Assembly (NCBI GenBank): GCA_026390575.1
Contig: JAPLFR010000001.1
Coordinates: 310,001-374,000, forward strand
Direction: 5' to 3'
Origin: Ignavibacteriales bacterium
GTDB taxonomy: Bacteria; Bacteroidota; Ignavibacteria; UBA10030
Length of the DNA: 64,000 bases
Part shown: one piece after another, positions 28,171-35,992 of the stretch
How positions within the stretch are numbered: position 1 is the stretch's first letter
How the letters are laid out: every line of letters begins with the position of its first letter
Position numbers and translations under genes: made by a program
Notes under the pieces: model-generated
Database searches by the model: none
What the model was told of the DNA's origin: nothing
What the model saw: only the letters and a program-made list of their open reading frames with translations

Positions 28171-28665
28171 ATGCTGAAAGAAGATTATCCAATTACTCCT
28201 GCAGTTCGATTTCTTCGTGAGAAAAAGATTGCATTTATTCCGTTTCTCTATCGCTACGAAGAACACGGAGGCACGCATCAGTTTGCAGCGGAGTTTCATG
28301 TGCCCGATCATCAAGTTATCAAGACATTAGTTTTTGAGACAGATCAGAAGAAACCGATGCTCGTGCTGATGCATGGCGACAAAGAAGTCTCCACGAAACA
28401 GATGGCGCGCATCATCGGAGTAAAACAAGTGACACCGTGCGATGCCAACACAGCGCAGCGTCACACCGGCTACCAGTTCGGCGGAACAAGTCCGTTCGGA
28501 ACGCGCCATCAATTGCCTGTCTATGTGGAAAAGACTATATTAAACCTACAAAAAATCTATATCAATGGAGGAAAACGCGGTTTCATTATCGAGATCACAC
28601 CGCTCAGTCTTTGCGCGGCTTTAGAGATCACTGAAGTTGAAGCGGCAATTCTTCACAACTCATAA
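28171..28665 (+). CDS. ybaK: YbaK-type aminoacyl-tRNA deacylase
   Basis: A 164-aa member of the YbaK/ProX editing family that hydrolyses mischarged tRNA, typically Cys-tRNA(Pro). It has the usual opening (TPAVRFLREKKIAF), VIKTLVFETDQKKPMLVLMHGD in the core, and the glycine-rich YQFGGTSPFGTRHQLPVYVE segment. Length is normal. It starts 9 bp after the TIGR04076 gene and ends 12 bp before the DUF4010 gene, so all three are probably cotranscribed. Confidence 0.85.
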   Translation: MLKEDYPITPAVRFLREKKIAFIPFLYRYEEHGGTHQFAAEFHVPDHQVIKTLVFETDQKKPMLVLMHGDKEVSTKQMARIIGVKQVTPCDANTAQRHTGYQFGGTSPFGTRHQLPVYVEKTILNLQKIYINGGKRGFIIEITPLSLCAALEITEVEAAILHNS

Positions 28666-28677
28666 GCAGGAGAAGAT

Positions 28678-29919
28678 ATGGAATTAGGAACAATTGAATG
28701 GACCGTACAACTTCGGTTCATTATAGCTCTTGCGCTTGGCTTCCTTGTTGGCCTCGAAAGAGAAAGTATAAAAGTTGACCAAAAGCTTGTTTTTGGCGGT
28801 GTGCGCACACATCCTATCATCAGCATGTTTGGTTTCGGATGCGCATGGCTGTACCAGATCGGGGCAACTGCTATGCTGCCCGTGGGATTATTGGCGATTG
28901 CCACACTCACCGGCATTGCTTTCGTCGCAAAAATCCGTGTCGATCGTTTTGGCACCACAAGCGAGGTCTCTGCATTACTCACATTTGTCACAGGTGCATT
29001 GGCACTGCTGGTAGATGTATGGATAGCGATGGCGTTGGGTGTCATGAATACCATGCTGCTCTCAGAAAAAGCCATGCTCGAATCCTACGTGGAACGGCTC
29101 AGCAAAGTGGAGTTTTTGGCAACAGTCAAATTTATTTTGGTGACTGTCATTATTTTGCCTGTCCTCCCAAACCAAGAATTTACACAATTCCATATCAATC
29201 CATTCAAAATCTGGCAAATTGTTATCATCGTTTCCACGCTGGGGTTTGTCGGATATTTATTAGAGAAAAAATTTGGATCCAAGCTCGGATTATGGATGTC
29301 GGGAATATTCGGAGGCATTGTTTCTAGCACGGCGGTAACGCTTTCAATGGGGCATATGGCAAAGCGAAATCCATCGCGCAGCAGCAGTGCATTGCAGGCG
29401 GCATTGCTTGCAAGCAGTGTGATGTATCTCCGTGTGTTAGTGTTGATCTGGTTCATCAATGCCTCGTTTATTCCAAAACTCTGGCCGCGTTTTGTTTTTC
29501 TTGCGGCCGTGGGCGTTGTGTTGTCGCTGCGAATAACCAGGAAGGAACTGCCTGCATCAGAATCGGAAGTGCCGGATTTACAGAACCCCTTTGAAATCCG
29601 TCCTGCAATTGGTTTCGCATTGCTCTTTGTCCTTCTCTCTATCGTAACAAGATTCGTGAAATCCACTCTGGGAAATTCCGGACTGCTGGCTGTATCCGCG
29701 ATCGTTGGTGTCTCTGATATCGATCCCTTCATCCTGTCGTTAGTGCAGGGATCGGACGGAACAGTACATATATTTACGTCGGCAATTATTCTTGCGATGA
29801 TGAGCAACACTATTGCAAAAGCAATTTATTTTTGGTCACTCTCTCCGATGACAAGGAAAGAGACTGCGTTGAAGTATTCCATCTATGCAGTGCTCCACAT
29901 CCCGTTTATAGTATGGTAA
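28678..29919 (+). CDS. MgtC/SapB-N plus DUF4010 membrane protein
   Basis: A 413-aa integral inner-membrane protein with about 11-12 hydrophobic segments. The N-terminal ~150 residues resemble the MgtC/SapB domain (LGFLVGLERESIK and the FVAKIRVDRFGTTSEVSALLTF region). The rest matches DUF4010 (LWMSGIFGGIVSSTAVTLSM; VSAIVGVSDIDPFILSL). The function is unknown; related proteins are linked to magnesium homeostasis or transport. An AGGAGAAG site precedes the ATG. Confidence 0.8.
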   Translation: MELGTIEWTVQLRFIIALALGFLVGLERESIKVDQKLVFGGVRTHPIISMFGFGCAWLYQIGATAMLPVGLLAIATLTGIAFVAKIRVDRFGTTSEVSALLTFVTGALALLVDVWIAMALGVMNTMLLSEKAMLESYVERLSKVEFLATVKFILVTVIILPVLPNQEFTQFHINPFKIWQIVIIVSTLGFVGYLLEKKFGSKLGLWMSGIFGGIVSSTAVTLSMGHMAKRNPSRSSSALQAALLASSVMYLRVLVLIWFINASFIPKLWPRFVFLAAVGVVLSLRITRKELPASESEVPDLQNPFEIRPAIGFALLFVLLSIVTRFVKSTLGNSGLLAVSAIVGVSDIDPFILSLVQGSDGTVHIFTSAIILAMMSNTIAKAIYFWSLSPMTRKETALKYSIYAVLHIPFIVW

Positions 29920-29975
29920 CAAAAGCAGTGAACGATGAGGAACATAGTACATATATATCCACGAGCGGGGCAGCC

Positions 29976-31055
29976 ATGACATTCTCTAAAATATCTCAGT
30001 GTGGTGTTTTAGTACTTGCTTGTTTGTTGTCATTATCCTGTTCAACGACATCCTACAGAGAAGTGTATCCCATGCTCACAGACGGCAGATACGATTCTGA
30101 ATTTCCATATCGCGGATGTTCTGAACAACTTGAACGGATTTCAGAATCTGTAAGGATGGTCAGTTGCATTGCATATTATAAAAGCTGGGTGTTTCCATTA
30201 GAGGCAAAAATCCGCCTCAAAGACATCCACGATCCATTCTTCAAAGAAAAAGCAGAAAAAGAAGTGTATTTGAATCAGGTTGCATCAGGAAGTGCGACAG
30301 TGATATATTATGAGAATAAGAAAATTGCAATGCTGACGTGCGCACACGTTGTCGACTTCAACGATACAGTGTATACTTTTTATCGTGGAGAAGATAGGCA
30401 ACAAACAGAATTCATCCAAAGTATCGCTTTGAAAGATCGCCAGATAAATTACGCCAGTGCAATTCCGGGAGCGCGTAATTTAGAAATCTTAGCGCTCGAC
30501 AAAGAAAATGATATGGCAATTTTGGGACAGAGAATCGAATCCTCTGGTGTTTCTGCTATTACTGTTTTCGATTATCCGATCGGAAAGGCAAAAGAACTTG
30601 AATGGGGAGCGTTTGTATACTTGTTTGGATACCCTGCCGGATATCGGATCGTGACAAAAGCAATTGTCAGCAATCCTAACCGGGATAAATATGGATCATT
30701 CCTCACAGATGCTGTTTTCAATAGGGGATTCAGCGGAGGCATTGTGCTCGCCATCCGCGATGGCGTTCCGAATTTTGAATTAGTGGGAATGATGAAATTA
30801 GTTCCCGGACGTCAACAATACTATTTGACTCCTGCCAAGGTAGGGGAATCTATTGAGTTTGATTCCACTATTCCATTTAAAGGCGATGTGTATGCTGAAA
30901 GTCGAACTGATATAATTTATGGTGTAGCTCCTGCAATTCCGGCAGAATTAATAGTAGATTTTCTACAAACGAATCAATCCAAGCTCATCGGCCAGGGATA
31001 TGATTTGCGATCTTTTCTCGAACGCCCGTCCATTGTAAAGCCAGAGAAAAAATGA
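29976..31055 (+). CDS. trypsin-like serine protease lipoprotein
   Basis: A 359-aa exported protein. The start is chosen at 29976 because it gives a clean lipoprotein signal (MTFSKISQCGVLVLACLLSL, then SC). The frame is open further upstream inside the previous gene, and a Met overlapping its stop codon (29913) is the alternative. The S1-type triad is plausible: His in LTCAHVVD, Asp in DKENDMAIL, Ser in RGFSGGIV. It may be a periplasmic or outer-membrane quality-control or processing protease. Its stop overlaps the start of the PduS-like gene by 4 bp, so the two are coupled. Confidence 0.7.
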   Translation: MTFSKISQCGVLVLACLLSLSCSTTSYREVYPMLTDGRYDSEFPYRGCSEQLERISESVRMVSCIAYYKSWVFPLEAKIRLKDIHDPFFKEKAEKEVYLNQVASGSATVIYYENKKIAMLTCAHVVDFNDTVYTFYRGEDRQQTEFIQSIALKDRQINYASAIPGARNLEILALDKENDMAILGQRIESSGVSAITVFDYPIGKAKELEWGAFVYLFGYPAGYRIVTKAIVSNPNRDKYGSFLTDAVFNRGFSGGIVLAIRDGVPNFELVGMMKLVPGRQQYYLTPAKVGESIEFDSTIPFKGDVYAESRTDIIYGVAPAIPAELIVDFLQTNQSKLIGQGYDLRSFLERPSIVKPEKK

Positions 31056-32365
31056 ATCTTGTAGAAAGCATACGCACAGCCGGTGTTGTTGGATGCGGCG
31101 GTGCTGGATTCCCTTCTCAAGTGAAAGCCGCATCGAAAGCAGACATTGTCGTTGCCAACGGGGCGGAGTGCGAACCGCTTCTTCACAAAGATTTAGAATT
31201 GATGATGCGGGAGCCGGAGGCAATCGTAGGCGGAGTGAAATTGTTGATGTCGGCGACAGGTGCGCAGCAGGGAATCATCGGTGTAAAAAAGAAGTATGAA
31301 GAGAAGTTAGATGGAATAAAATTAGCACTGCGCGGGACGAATATTACAGTACAATTTCTTGGAGATTATTATCCGACAGGCGACGAATATGTGCTTGTGT
31401 ACGAAACAACGAAACGTCTTATTCCTCCGCAAGGAATTCCTCTCGATGTCGGCGTTGTTGTACACAACGTAGAAACACTTCGGAATCTCCATCGCGCAGA
31501 TCAAGATCTTCCGTCCATCACAAAATATATTTCCGTAGCCGGTGCTGTTGCGCATCCTTCCACATTTGAAGTACCTATCGGTATATCATTCGCCGATGTC
31601 TTGAAAGCGGCGGGAGGCGTTACAGTTCCTGATTATGCAGTGTTCGTAAGCGGAATCATGATGGGAAAACTCGAAACAGATATGACGCTTCCGATCACCA
31701 AAACCTGCGCGGGACTGATCGTTCTTCCAACGACACATCGACTTGTGCAAAGAAAAAGCTTACCAGCGGACGCGATGCATCGCATTGGAAAATCGGCATG
31801 CGATCAATGCAGCTTCTGTACGGAGTTCTGCCCGCGCTATTTATTAGGGTATGATGTTCAGCCGCACAAAGTCATGCGGAGCTTGTCCTTCACAGCTACG
31901 GGAGAAGATATTTGGAATCAATCGGCGCAATTGTGCTGCGCGTGCGGTCTATGCACACTGTATGCCTGCCCGGAAGATCTCTATCCAAAGGAAGCTTGTG
32001 ATAAGGCAAAAAGCGATTTACGTACGAAGGGAATAAAATGGAGTGGCGACCGCGATGTTCATATTCATCCAATTTATGACGGAAGGCATGTCCCGCTGAA
32101 AAAGCTCGTAGCCAAATTGGGAATAGAAGAATATGACGTGCTGGCTCACTTTGTCGAGAAAAAATTCTCTCCTGATCAAATCCGGCTGCCGCTTTTACAG
32201 CATCTTGGAGCGCCCGCAAAAGCAATTGTATCGATCGGACAGCGAGTAAATGCTGGTGAAGCTGTCGCAGATATACCGGAAGGAAAACTTGGTGCACGCA
32301 TTCATGCGAGCATTGATGGACAGGTGAAAACAGTAGATGGCGAGATTGTTATCGAACGAGCTTGA
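31052..32365 (+). CDS. PduS/RnfC-like flavin and iron-sulfur oxidoreductase
   Basis: A 437-aa protein close to PduS, the cobalamin reductase of propanediol microcompartments, and to RnfC. N-terminal: FMN/NADH-binding part (GCGGAGFPSQVK; VVANGAECEPLLHKD). Middle: SLBB domain (about 145-225). Then two 4Fe-4S motifs (CDQCSFCTEFCPR near 250-262 and CCACGLCTLYACPED near 290-305). C-terminal: barrel-sandwich domain (GQRVNAGEAVADIPEG). It would pass electrons from NADH through flavin to the clusters. It is coupled to a protease gene upstream and followed 14 bp later by a PduT-like shell protein. Confidence 0.85.
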   Translation: MNLVESIRTAGVVGCGGAGFPSQVKAASKADIVVANGAECEPLLHKDLELMMREPEAIVGGVKLLMSATGAQQGIIGVKKKYEEKLDGIKLALRGTNITVQFLGDYYPTGDEYVLVYETTKRLIPPQGIPLDVGVVVHNVETLRNLHRADQDLPSITKYISVAGAVAHPSTFEVPIGISFADVLKAAGGVTVPDYAVFVSGIMMGKLETDMTLPITKTCAGLIVLPTTHRLVQRKSLPADAMHRIGKSACDQCSFCTEFCPRYLLGYDVQPHKVMRSLSFTATGEDIWNQSAQLCCACGLCTLYACPEDLYPKEACDKAKSDLRTKGIKWSGDRDVHIHPIYDGRHVPLKKLVAKLGIEEYDVLAHFVEKKFSPDQIRLPLLQHLGAPAKAIVSIGQRVNAGEAVADIPEGKLGARIHASIDGQVKTVDGEIVIERA

Positions 32366-32379
32366 AAGATGAGACGACC

Positions 32380-32931
32380 ATGGAAATGAACGCAATAGGA
32401 TTAATTGAATTAACTAGTATTGCGGCTGGTTTTAATTCTGCTGACGCAATGCTGAAAGCATCTGCTGTGGAATTAATACTTTCGCGCAGTATATGCTCCG
32501 GCAAATATATGGTGCTTATAGGCGGCGATGTGGCAGCAGTGCGTGCGAGTGTTGACGCGGGAAAAGAAGCAAGCAGGGGAATGATCATAGATACATTTGT
32601 TATTCCGAATATTCATCCGGATATATTCCCTGCTATTTCCGGTACAACGCAAGTGCAGATGCTCGAAGCGCTTGGAATTGTTGAATCGTTCAGTGTTGCT
32701 TCGCTTATCGAAGCTGCGGATGCCGCTGTCAAGACTGCACGCGTACAATTGATAGAAATTCGTTTGGCGATGGCGCTCGGCGGAAAAGCATTCGTTACAA
32801 TGACCGGCGATGTTGCTTCCGTGAAGTCCGCGGTTGATGCTGCAGCGGCGGTGTGTTCGGAACGTGGATTGTTAGTGAACAAAGTTGTCATTCCTAATCC
32901 GCGCAAAGAATTGTTAAAAGAAATCGTCTAA
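32380..32931 (+). CDS. PduT-like tandem-BMC shell protein
   Basis: A 183-aa protein made of two bacterial-microcompartment (BMC) domains, about residues 4-88 (MNAIGLIELTSIAAG, MVLIGGDVAAVRASVDAG) and about 95-180 (ALGIVESFSVASLIEAAD, VTMTGDVASVKSAVDAA). Such proteins form trimers in a shell facet. Cys39 in RSICSGKY matches the position of the PduT cysteine (Cys38 in Citrobacter) that holds one 4Fe-4S cluster at the trimer pore. With the PduS-like protein upstream it would conduct electrons across a shell. The ATG at 32380 is preferred over a TTG at 32362. No other shell or core-enzyme gene is in the window. Confidence 0.87.
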   Translation: MEMNAIGLIELTSIAAGFNSADAMLKASAVELILSRSICSGKYMVLIGGDVAAVRASVDAGKEASRGMIIDTFVIPNIHPDIFPAISGTTQVQMLEALGIVESFSVASLIEAADAAVKTARVQLIEIRLAMALGGKAFVTMTGDVASVKSAVDAAAAVCSERGLLVNKVVIPNPRKELLKEIV

Positions 32932-32982
32932 ATTATTATTCCCTAGAGTGAACTTTTTTCCAGTACCGCCGTATTACTGTGC

Positions 32983-34134
32983 GTGAAGAAAAAATCAAAT
33001 AGTAACACCATGACCCCAAGAATACCTCGTTTTCTTCAAGGTTTGCACAATATTCTTACCCGCGATCTCACATGGGATGATTTAAATAAATCACTGAATG
33101 AAGATATGCGCGGGATGTACGAATTCTATACAAGAAGCATAAAATCAGTTGAGGGGGAGCGAAGAGGAATAAAACGATCGGTTAAATTTGTGTGGCATCT
33201 CTTCGTTGCTTTCCTCTTGAAACTTACACCGCCGCGGCGGTTGATGTATGCCATCGCGTTTGTGTTTATTATCGTTGCAGTGTCGGAAGGCAAGACTGCG
33301 TCTGCGGTCTATTCTTTTATCATTGTTACATTTTTATTAGCAATGGAGCTTGCCGACAAACTGATTACAAAAGATGAATTGGGTATTGCACGGGACATTC
33401 AACTGAGTCTTCAGCCGGATAGCGATGTGATCGTTCCGGGATATCAACTCGCCGCGCATAGCGAAGCGGCAAAGCAGGTCGGCGGCGACTATTATGATAT
33501 TCTCAATCTTTCGGATAGCAGTACGCTGGCTGTCATTGGTGATGTGTCCGGGAAAGGTATTTCATCGGCGTTGTATGTCGTAAAGATGCAGACGGCTCTT
33601 CAGCTCTATACAGCTGAAACGAACGATCCTCGGGAATTACTCATTCGGCTTAATTCGCATGTGTTCGGACAGCTGAAACGAAATTATTTCCTTTCACTTC
33701 TCTTGGTAAAACTGCTTTCCGATGGAAAAGTGGAATTGTGCCGTGCAGGTCATCCGCCGGCTCTCTTGTGCCGGGCAGCTGATAAGTCTATTACATGGCT
33801 CAAGCCCAATGGCATTGCTGTGGGGATGGCGCCCTCATCTAACGGCGATACTGGATCTGAGCAGAAGACAAATTGTTTTGGTAATTCATTAGAAACACAG
33901 TCTGTTCAATTGGAACAAGGCGATGTGCTTTTCCTTTTTACAGATGGCGTGATCGAATCAGTCGATACGGATGGAAAAGAATATGGACTGGAAAGAATTG
34001 CTGATCTGGTCAAATACTGCGCAGGAGAAACAGTGGAACAAATGCGTCAGCATATTATTAGCGAACTCACCCGGCATCGCGCAGGAGCGGATCTGAGAGA
34101 CGATACTACATTTGTGCTTTTGAAACGGACATAA
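32983..34134 (+). CDS. PP2C-type (SpoIIE/RsbU) membrane-associated serine/threonine phosphatase
   Basis: A 383-aa protein. Residues ~75-135 carry hydrophobic segments (LFVAFLLKL; LMYAIAFVFIIVAV; SFIIVTFLLAME). A SpoIIE phosphatase domain follows from about 140, with metal-binding signatures QVGGDYYDI, VIGDVSGKGISSA, RAGHPPALL, LFLFTDGVIES and LRDDTTFVLL. Such phosphatases act on anti-sigma-factor antagonists in partner-switching pathways; no partner is nearby. The start is uncertain: GTG at 32983 without a clear ribosome-binding site, or ATG at 33010. Confidence 0.85.
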   Translation: MKKKSNSNTMTPRIPRFLQGLHNILTRDLTWDDLNKSLNEDMRGMYEFYTRSIKSVEGERRGIKRSVKFVWHLFVAFLLKLTPPRRLMYAIAFVFIIVAVSEGKTASAVYSFIIVTFLLAMELADKLITKDELGIARDIQLSLQPDSDVIVPGYQLAAHSEAAKQVGGDYYDILNLSDSSTLAVIGDVSGKGISSALYVVKMQTALQLYTAETNDPRELLIRLNSHVFGQLKRNYFLSLLLVKLLSDGKVELCRAGHPPALLCRAADKSITWLKPNGIAVGMAPSSNGDTGSEQKTNCFGNSLETQSVQLEQGDVLFLFTDGVIESVDTDGKEYGLERIADLVKYCAGETVEQMRQHIISELTRHRAGADLRDDTTFVLLKRT

Positions 34135-34135
34135 C

Positions 34136-34861
34136 TCATTTCAGGTTCTTCCTGGTTGTAGCAGACGAATCTACACTCTTCTGTGTCTTCAGTAACTCAC
34201 TCACTTTAGAAAATATAAATCCTTTAGCGCGAAGCGCTTGAATAATCTCCGGTAAAACCTCGGCTGTGTGCCAGCCCCGGCCATTTATGTGCATGACGAT
34301 AATGGAACCATTTCGTGCGCTTGTGGCAACGTACTGAATAAGGCGTTCTCTCGAGATTGTAGAGTCCGGATCGCCGGATGCGAGATCGTACATTACTGTG
34401 GTAAGCCCAATGTTCTGTGTGATGGAATCAACTCGCTGATCTGTCTCGCAATACGGAGGGCGAAAAAGTTTTGACGAAGTTCCAGCAATACTCTTCAACA
34501 GAGTTTCCGTTCGTTCAAGCTCCTGCCTTATGCTGTCATCTGAAATTGTCGTACAATGCGGATGTGAATAACTATGGTTGCCTAACTCAAATCCCGGTAC
34601 CAGTGCAAGTTTCTTTGCAATGTTTCGATGTTTGACAATCCATTTACCGCTGAGGAACAATGTTGCAGGCACACCGGAATCAATAAGAGTTTTGACTATA
34701 CGTTCATCAAATCCGCCGTGTGTATAAGAAGGGCACGCATCGAACGTCAGTGCAATCTTCTTTTCGTGTCTGGAACCATGGAATAATACCTGCGCATTGG
34801 CTTGTTGAGGCTGCAGTAAAACAACACAAAGAAGAAGGATCATTTGGAAGAGTGATATCAT
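34136..34861 (-). CDS. exported polysaccharide deacetylase (NodB domain)
   Basis: A 241-aa protein with an N-terminal signal segment (ISLFQMILLLCVVLLQPQQA). The NodB domain has motif 1 as LTFDACPSYTHGG, motif 2 as GNHSYSHPH and motif 3 as FRPPYCETD, with a late IVMHINGRGWHTAEVLP motif. It would remove acetyl groups from N-acetylated sugars in peptidoglycan or exopolysaccharide. The second Asp of the usual TFDD is Ala, a known variant. It runs opposite to its left neighbour, ending 1 bp after that stop. Confidence 0.85.
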   Translation of the reverse strand: MISLFQMILLLCVVLLQPQQANAQVLFHGSRHEKKIALTFDACPSYTHGGFDERIVKTLIDSGVPATLFLSGKWIVKHRNIAKKLALVPGFELGNHSYSHPHCTTISDDSIRQELERTETLLKSIAGTSSKLFRPPYCETDQRVDSITQNIGLTTVMYDLASGDPDSTISRERLIQYVATSARNGSIIVMHINGRGWHTAEVLPEIIQALRAKGFIFSKVSELLKTQKSVDSSATTRKNLK

Positions 34862-34882
34862 AAATTAAAAGAGCAAGGTGTG

Positions 34883-34915
34883 TATATAAAAATGCCTCTT
34901 AGAAAGCAAGAGGCA
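34883..34915 (-). terminator. rho-independent terminator of the 57-aa peptide gene
   Basis: A perfect 8-bp stem (TGCCTCTT / AAGAGGCA) with a 7-base loop; on the minus strand it is followed by TTTTTATATA. It lies 28 bp past the stop codon of the small gene at 34943-35116. Confidence 0.85.
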
Positions 34916-34942
34916 CATAGTAAGTTCACTTTGAATTCGTGT

Positions 34943-35116
34943 TTAGTGGAATGAATGTCCTCCTCGAACATGGCCTGCTGTAACACTCAAGCCAATGCGT
35001 TGACGATTCGTGATCTGGTTTCTGAGTTTTAACTTAAACTCAGTGCTTTCCAGTTTTCGTTGGAGCATCTTGCTTGTTTTTAGCTCCTTCGGCAGTTGTA
35101 CGTTTGCAGGTTTCAT
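34943..35116 (-). CDS. 57-aa basic peptide, unknown function
   Basis: The reading frame starts MKPANVQLPKELKTSKML and ends AGHVRGGHSFH. The start at 35116 is chosen for a strong GGAGGGG 2-3 bp upstream and because a good promoter lies just behind it; the longer frame from 35173 has no such site. It is Lys/Arg-rich, has no signal peptide and no Cys, and has a His/Gly-rich tail with three His in the last nine residues. I do not recognise the family. Its own promoter and terminator argue that it is a real gene. A leader-core peptide layout is possible, but no modification enzyme is adjacent. Confidence 0.6.
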   Translation of the reverse strand: MKPANVQLPKELKTSKMLQRKLESTEFKLKLRNQITNRQRIGLSVTAGHVRGGHSFH

Positions 35117-35174
35117 TAACCCCTCCTTATGTTTATGTAAGAAGAATAAACTAATGAATTCAGGTACCTGCAAG

Positions 35175-35203
35175 ATGATACTGACTTGCTATACAATTGT
35201 CAA
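35175..35203 (-). promoter_or_regulatory. predicted promoter of the 57-aa peptide gene
   Basis: On the minus strand: TTGACA (35203-35198), a 17-bp spacer and TATCAT (35180-35175), near-ideal housekeeping boxes. The expected transcript starts about 50 bp before the ATG at 35116. Confidence 0.7.
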
Positions 35204-35247
35204 GTGCTAACTCAAAATTTCTTTTACAGTGCAGTCAGTACTTTTTT

Positions 35248-35358
35248 GAGAGTATCGGGAAGAAATTCCCGACACCACAAATTATGGATACGGGTGTGCG
35301 GCATAGGCCAGAAAATCCGCCGCCGAAGAATCCACCGACAGAACCAGCAAAGTAAAAC
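35248..35358. repeat. composite intergenic repeat, copy 1
   Basis: A short hairpin (TCGGGA AGAAAT TCCCGA) followed by a 72-bp segment (35287-35358) that recurs at 35734-35805 with a single mismatch. The minus strand of the 72-bp segment is open and reads glycine-rich (FYFAGSVGGFFGGGVSGL), so it may derive from a gene end. A related 49-bp tail follows at 35461-35509. Confidence 0.75.
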
Positions 35359-35460
35359 GAATCCCAACCCCCCGTTCCGATTGAACTGCATCGGAACTTC
35401 CCCCCTTCAATTTGAAGGGGGGATATGGGGGGTTCGGTTTTATGGAATGACAGTATAGAC
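35359..35460. repeat. C/G-run hairpin between repeat parts
   Basis: A nested inverted repeat: CCCCCCTTCAA / TTGAAGGGGGG inside AACCCCCC / GGGGGGTT arms (about 35368-35432). The equivalent place in copy 2 holds a different hairpin (CCCTCCCCTATAGGGGAGGG, 35820-35839). Confidence 0.6.
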
Positions 35461-35539
35461 GCGATCGATTTGCCTACCGGCTTGTTGTGTGAATGTCCTG
35501 ACCGATCCTAAAAAAGACGTAGTTCTACGAAAAAAGATA

Positions 35540-35663
35540 GTGGGCTATTTTAGATTCCCGCTTACAATCCGCGGGAATGACATTCTTCTTTCTTTTTGTC
35601 ATTCCCGAATGATTCTATCGGGAATCTATCTTTAAAATAATTAACTTTGTGAAAATAGCCCAC
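35540..35663. repeat. 124-bp nested palindrome, MITE-like
   Basis: Terminal arms GTGGGCTATTTT (35540-35551) and AAAATAGCCCAC (35652-35663) are perfect inverted repeats. Inside are TAGATTCCCG (35551-35560) / CGGGAATCTA (35619-35628) and the pair CGGGAATGACA / TGTCATTCCCG-like. It encodes nothing and sits between the two composite repeats. Confidence 0.75.
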
Positions 35664-35696
35664 AACCCCGAAAACACATCAATTATTATTCCTAGT

Positions 35697-35934
35697 GAGT
35701 GTCGGGAAACAACTCCCGATATAACAAATTAAAGATACGGGTGTGCGGCATAGGCCAGAAACTCCGCCGCCGAAGAATCCACCGACAGAACCAGCAAAGT
35801 AAAACCAACCCCTCCCTTTTCCCTCCCCTATAGGGGAGGGGTAGGGTGGGGTTGCAGTTCGGTCTGGTGAAATGACTTTGTATCCGTGATCGGTTTGCTC
35901 GTCGGTTTATTGTGTGGATGACCTGACCGATCCT
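35697..35934. repeat. composite intergenic repeat, copy 2
   Basis: The same order as copy 1: a TCGGGA/TCCCGA hairpin (about 35702-35719), the 72-bp segment (35734-35805, 71 of 72 identical to copy 1), a C/G hairpin, then the tail at 35886-35934 ending CCTGACCGATCCT. A third hairpin unit follows at 35937-35966, and a third tail fragment lies at 36840-36870. Confidence 0.75.
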
Positions 35935-35992
35935 TGAGAGTGTCGGGAAGAAATTCCCGACACCACAGCGTATGGATATAGTTAAACGGTAA

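Noticed and set aside
31052-32365. Calling the gene rnfC of a full Rnf complex
   Set aside because: No rnfABDEG genes are adjacent, and the following PduT-like shell protein favours the PduS assignment.
35186-35458. Plus-strand frames in the composite repeat region
   Set aside because: They run through hairpins and repeat segments, with no ribosome-binding site or conserved pattern.
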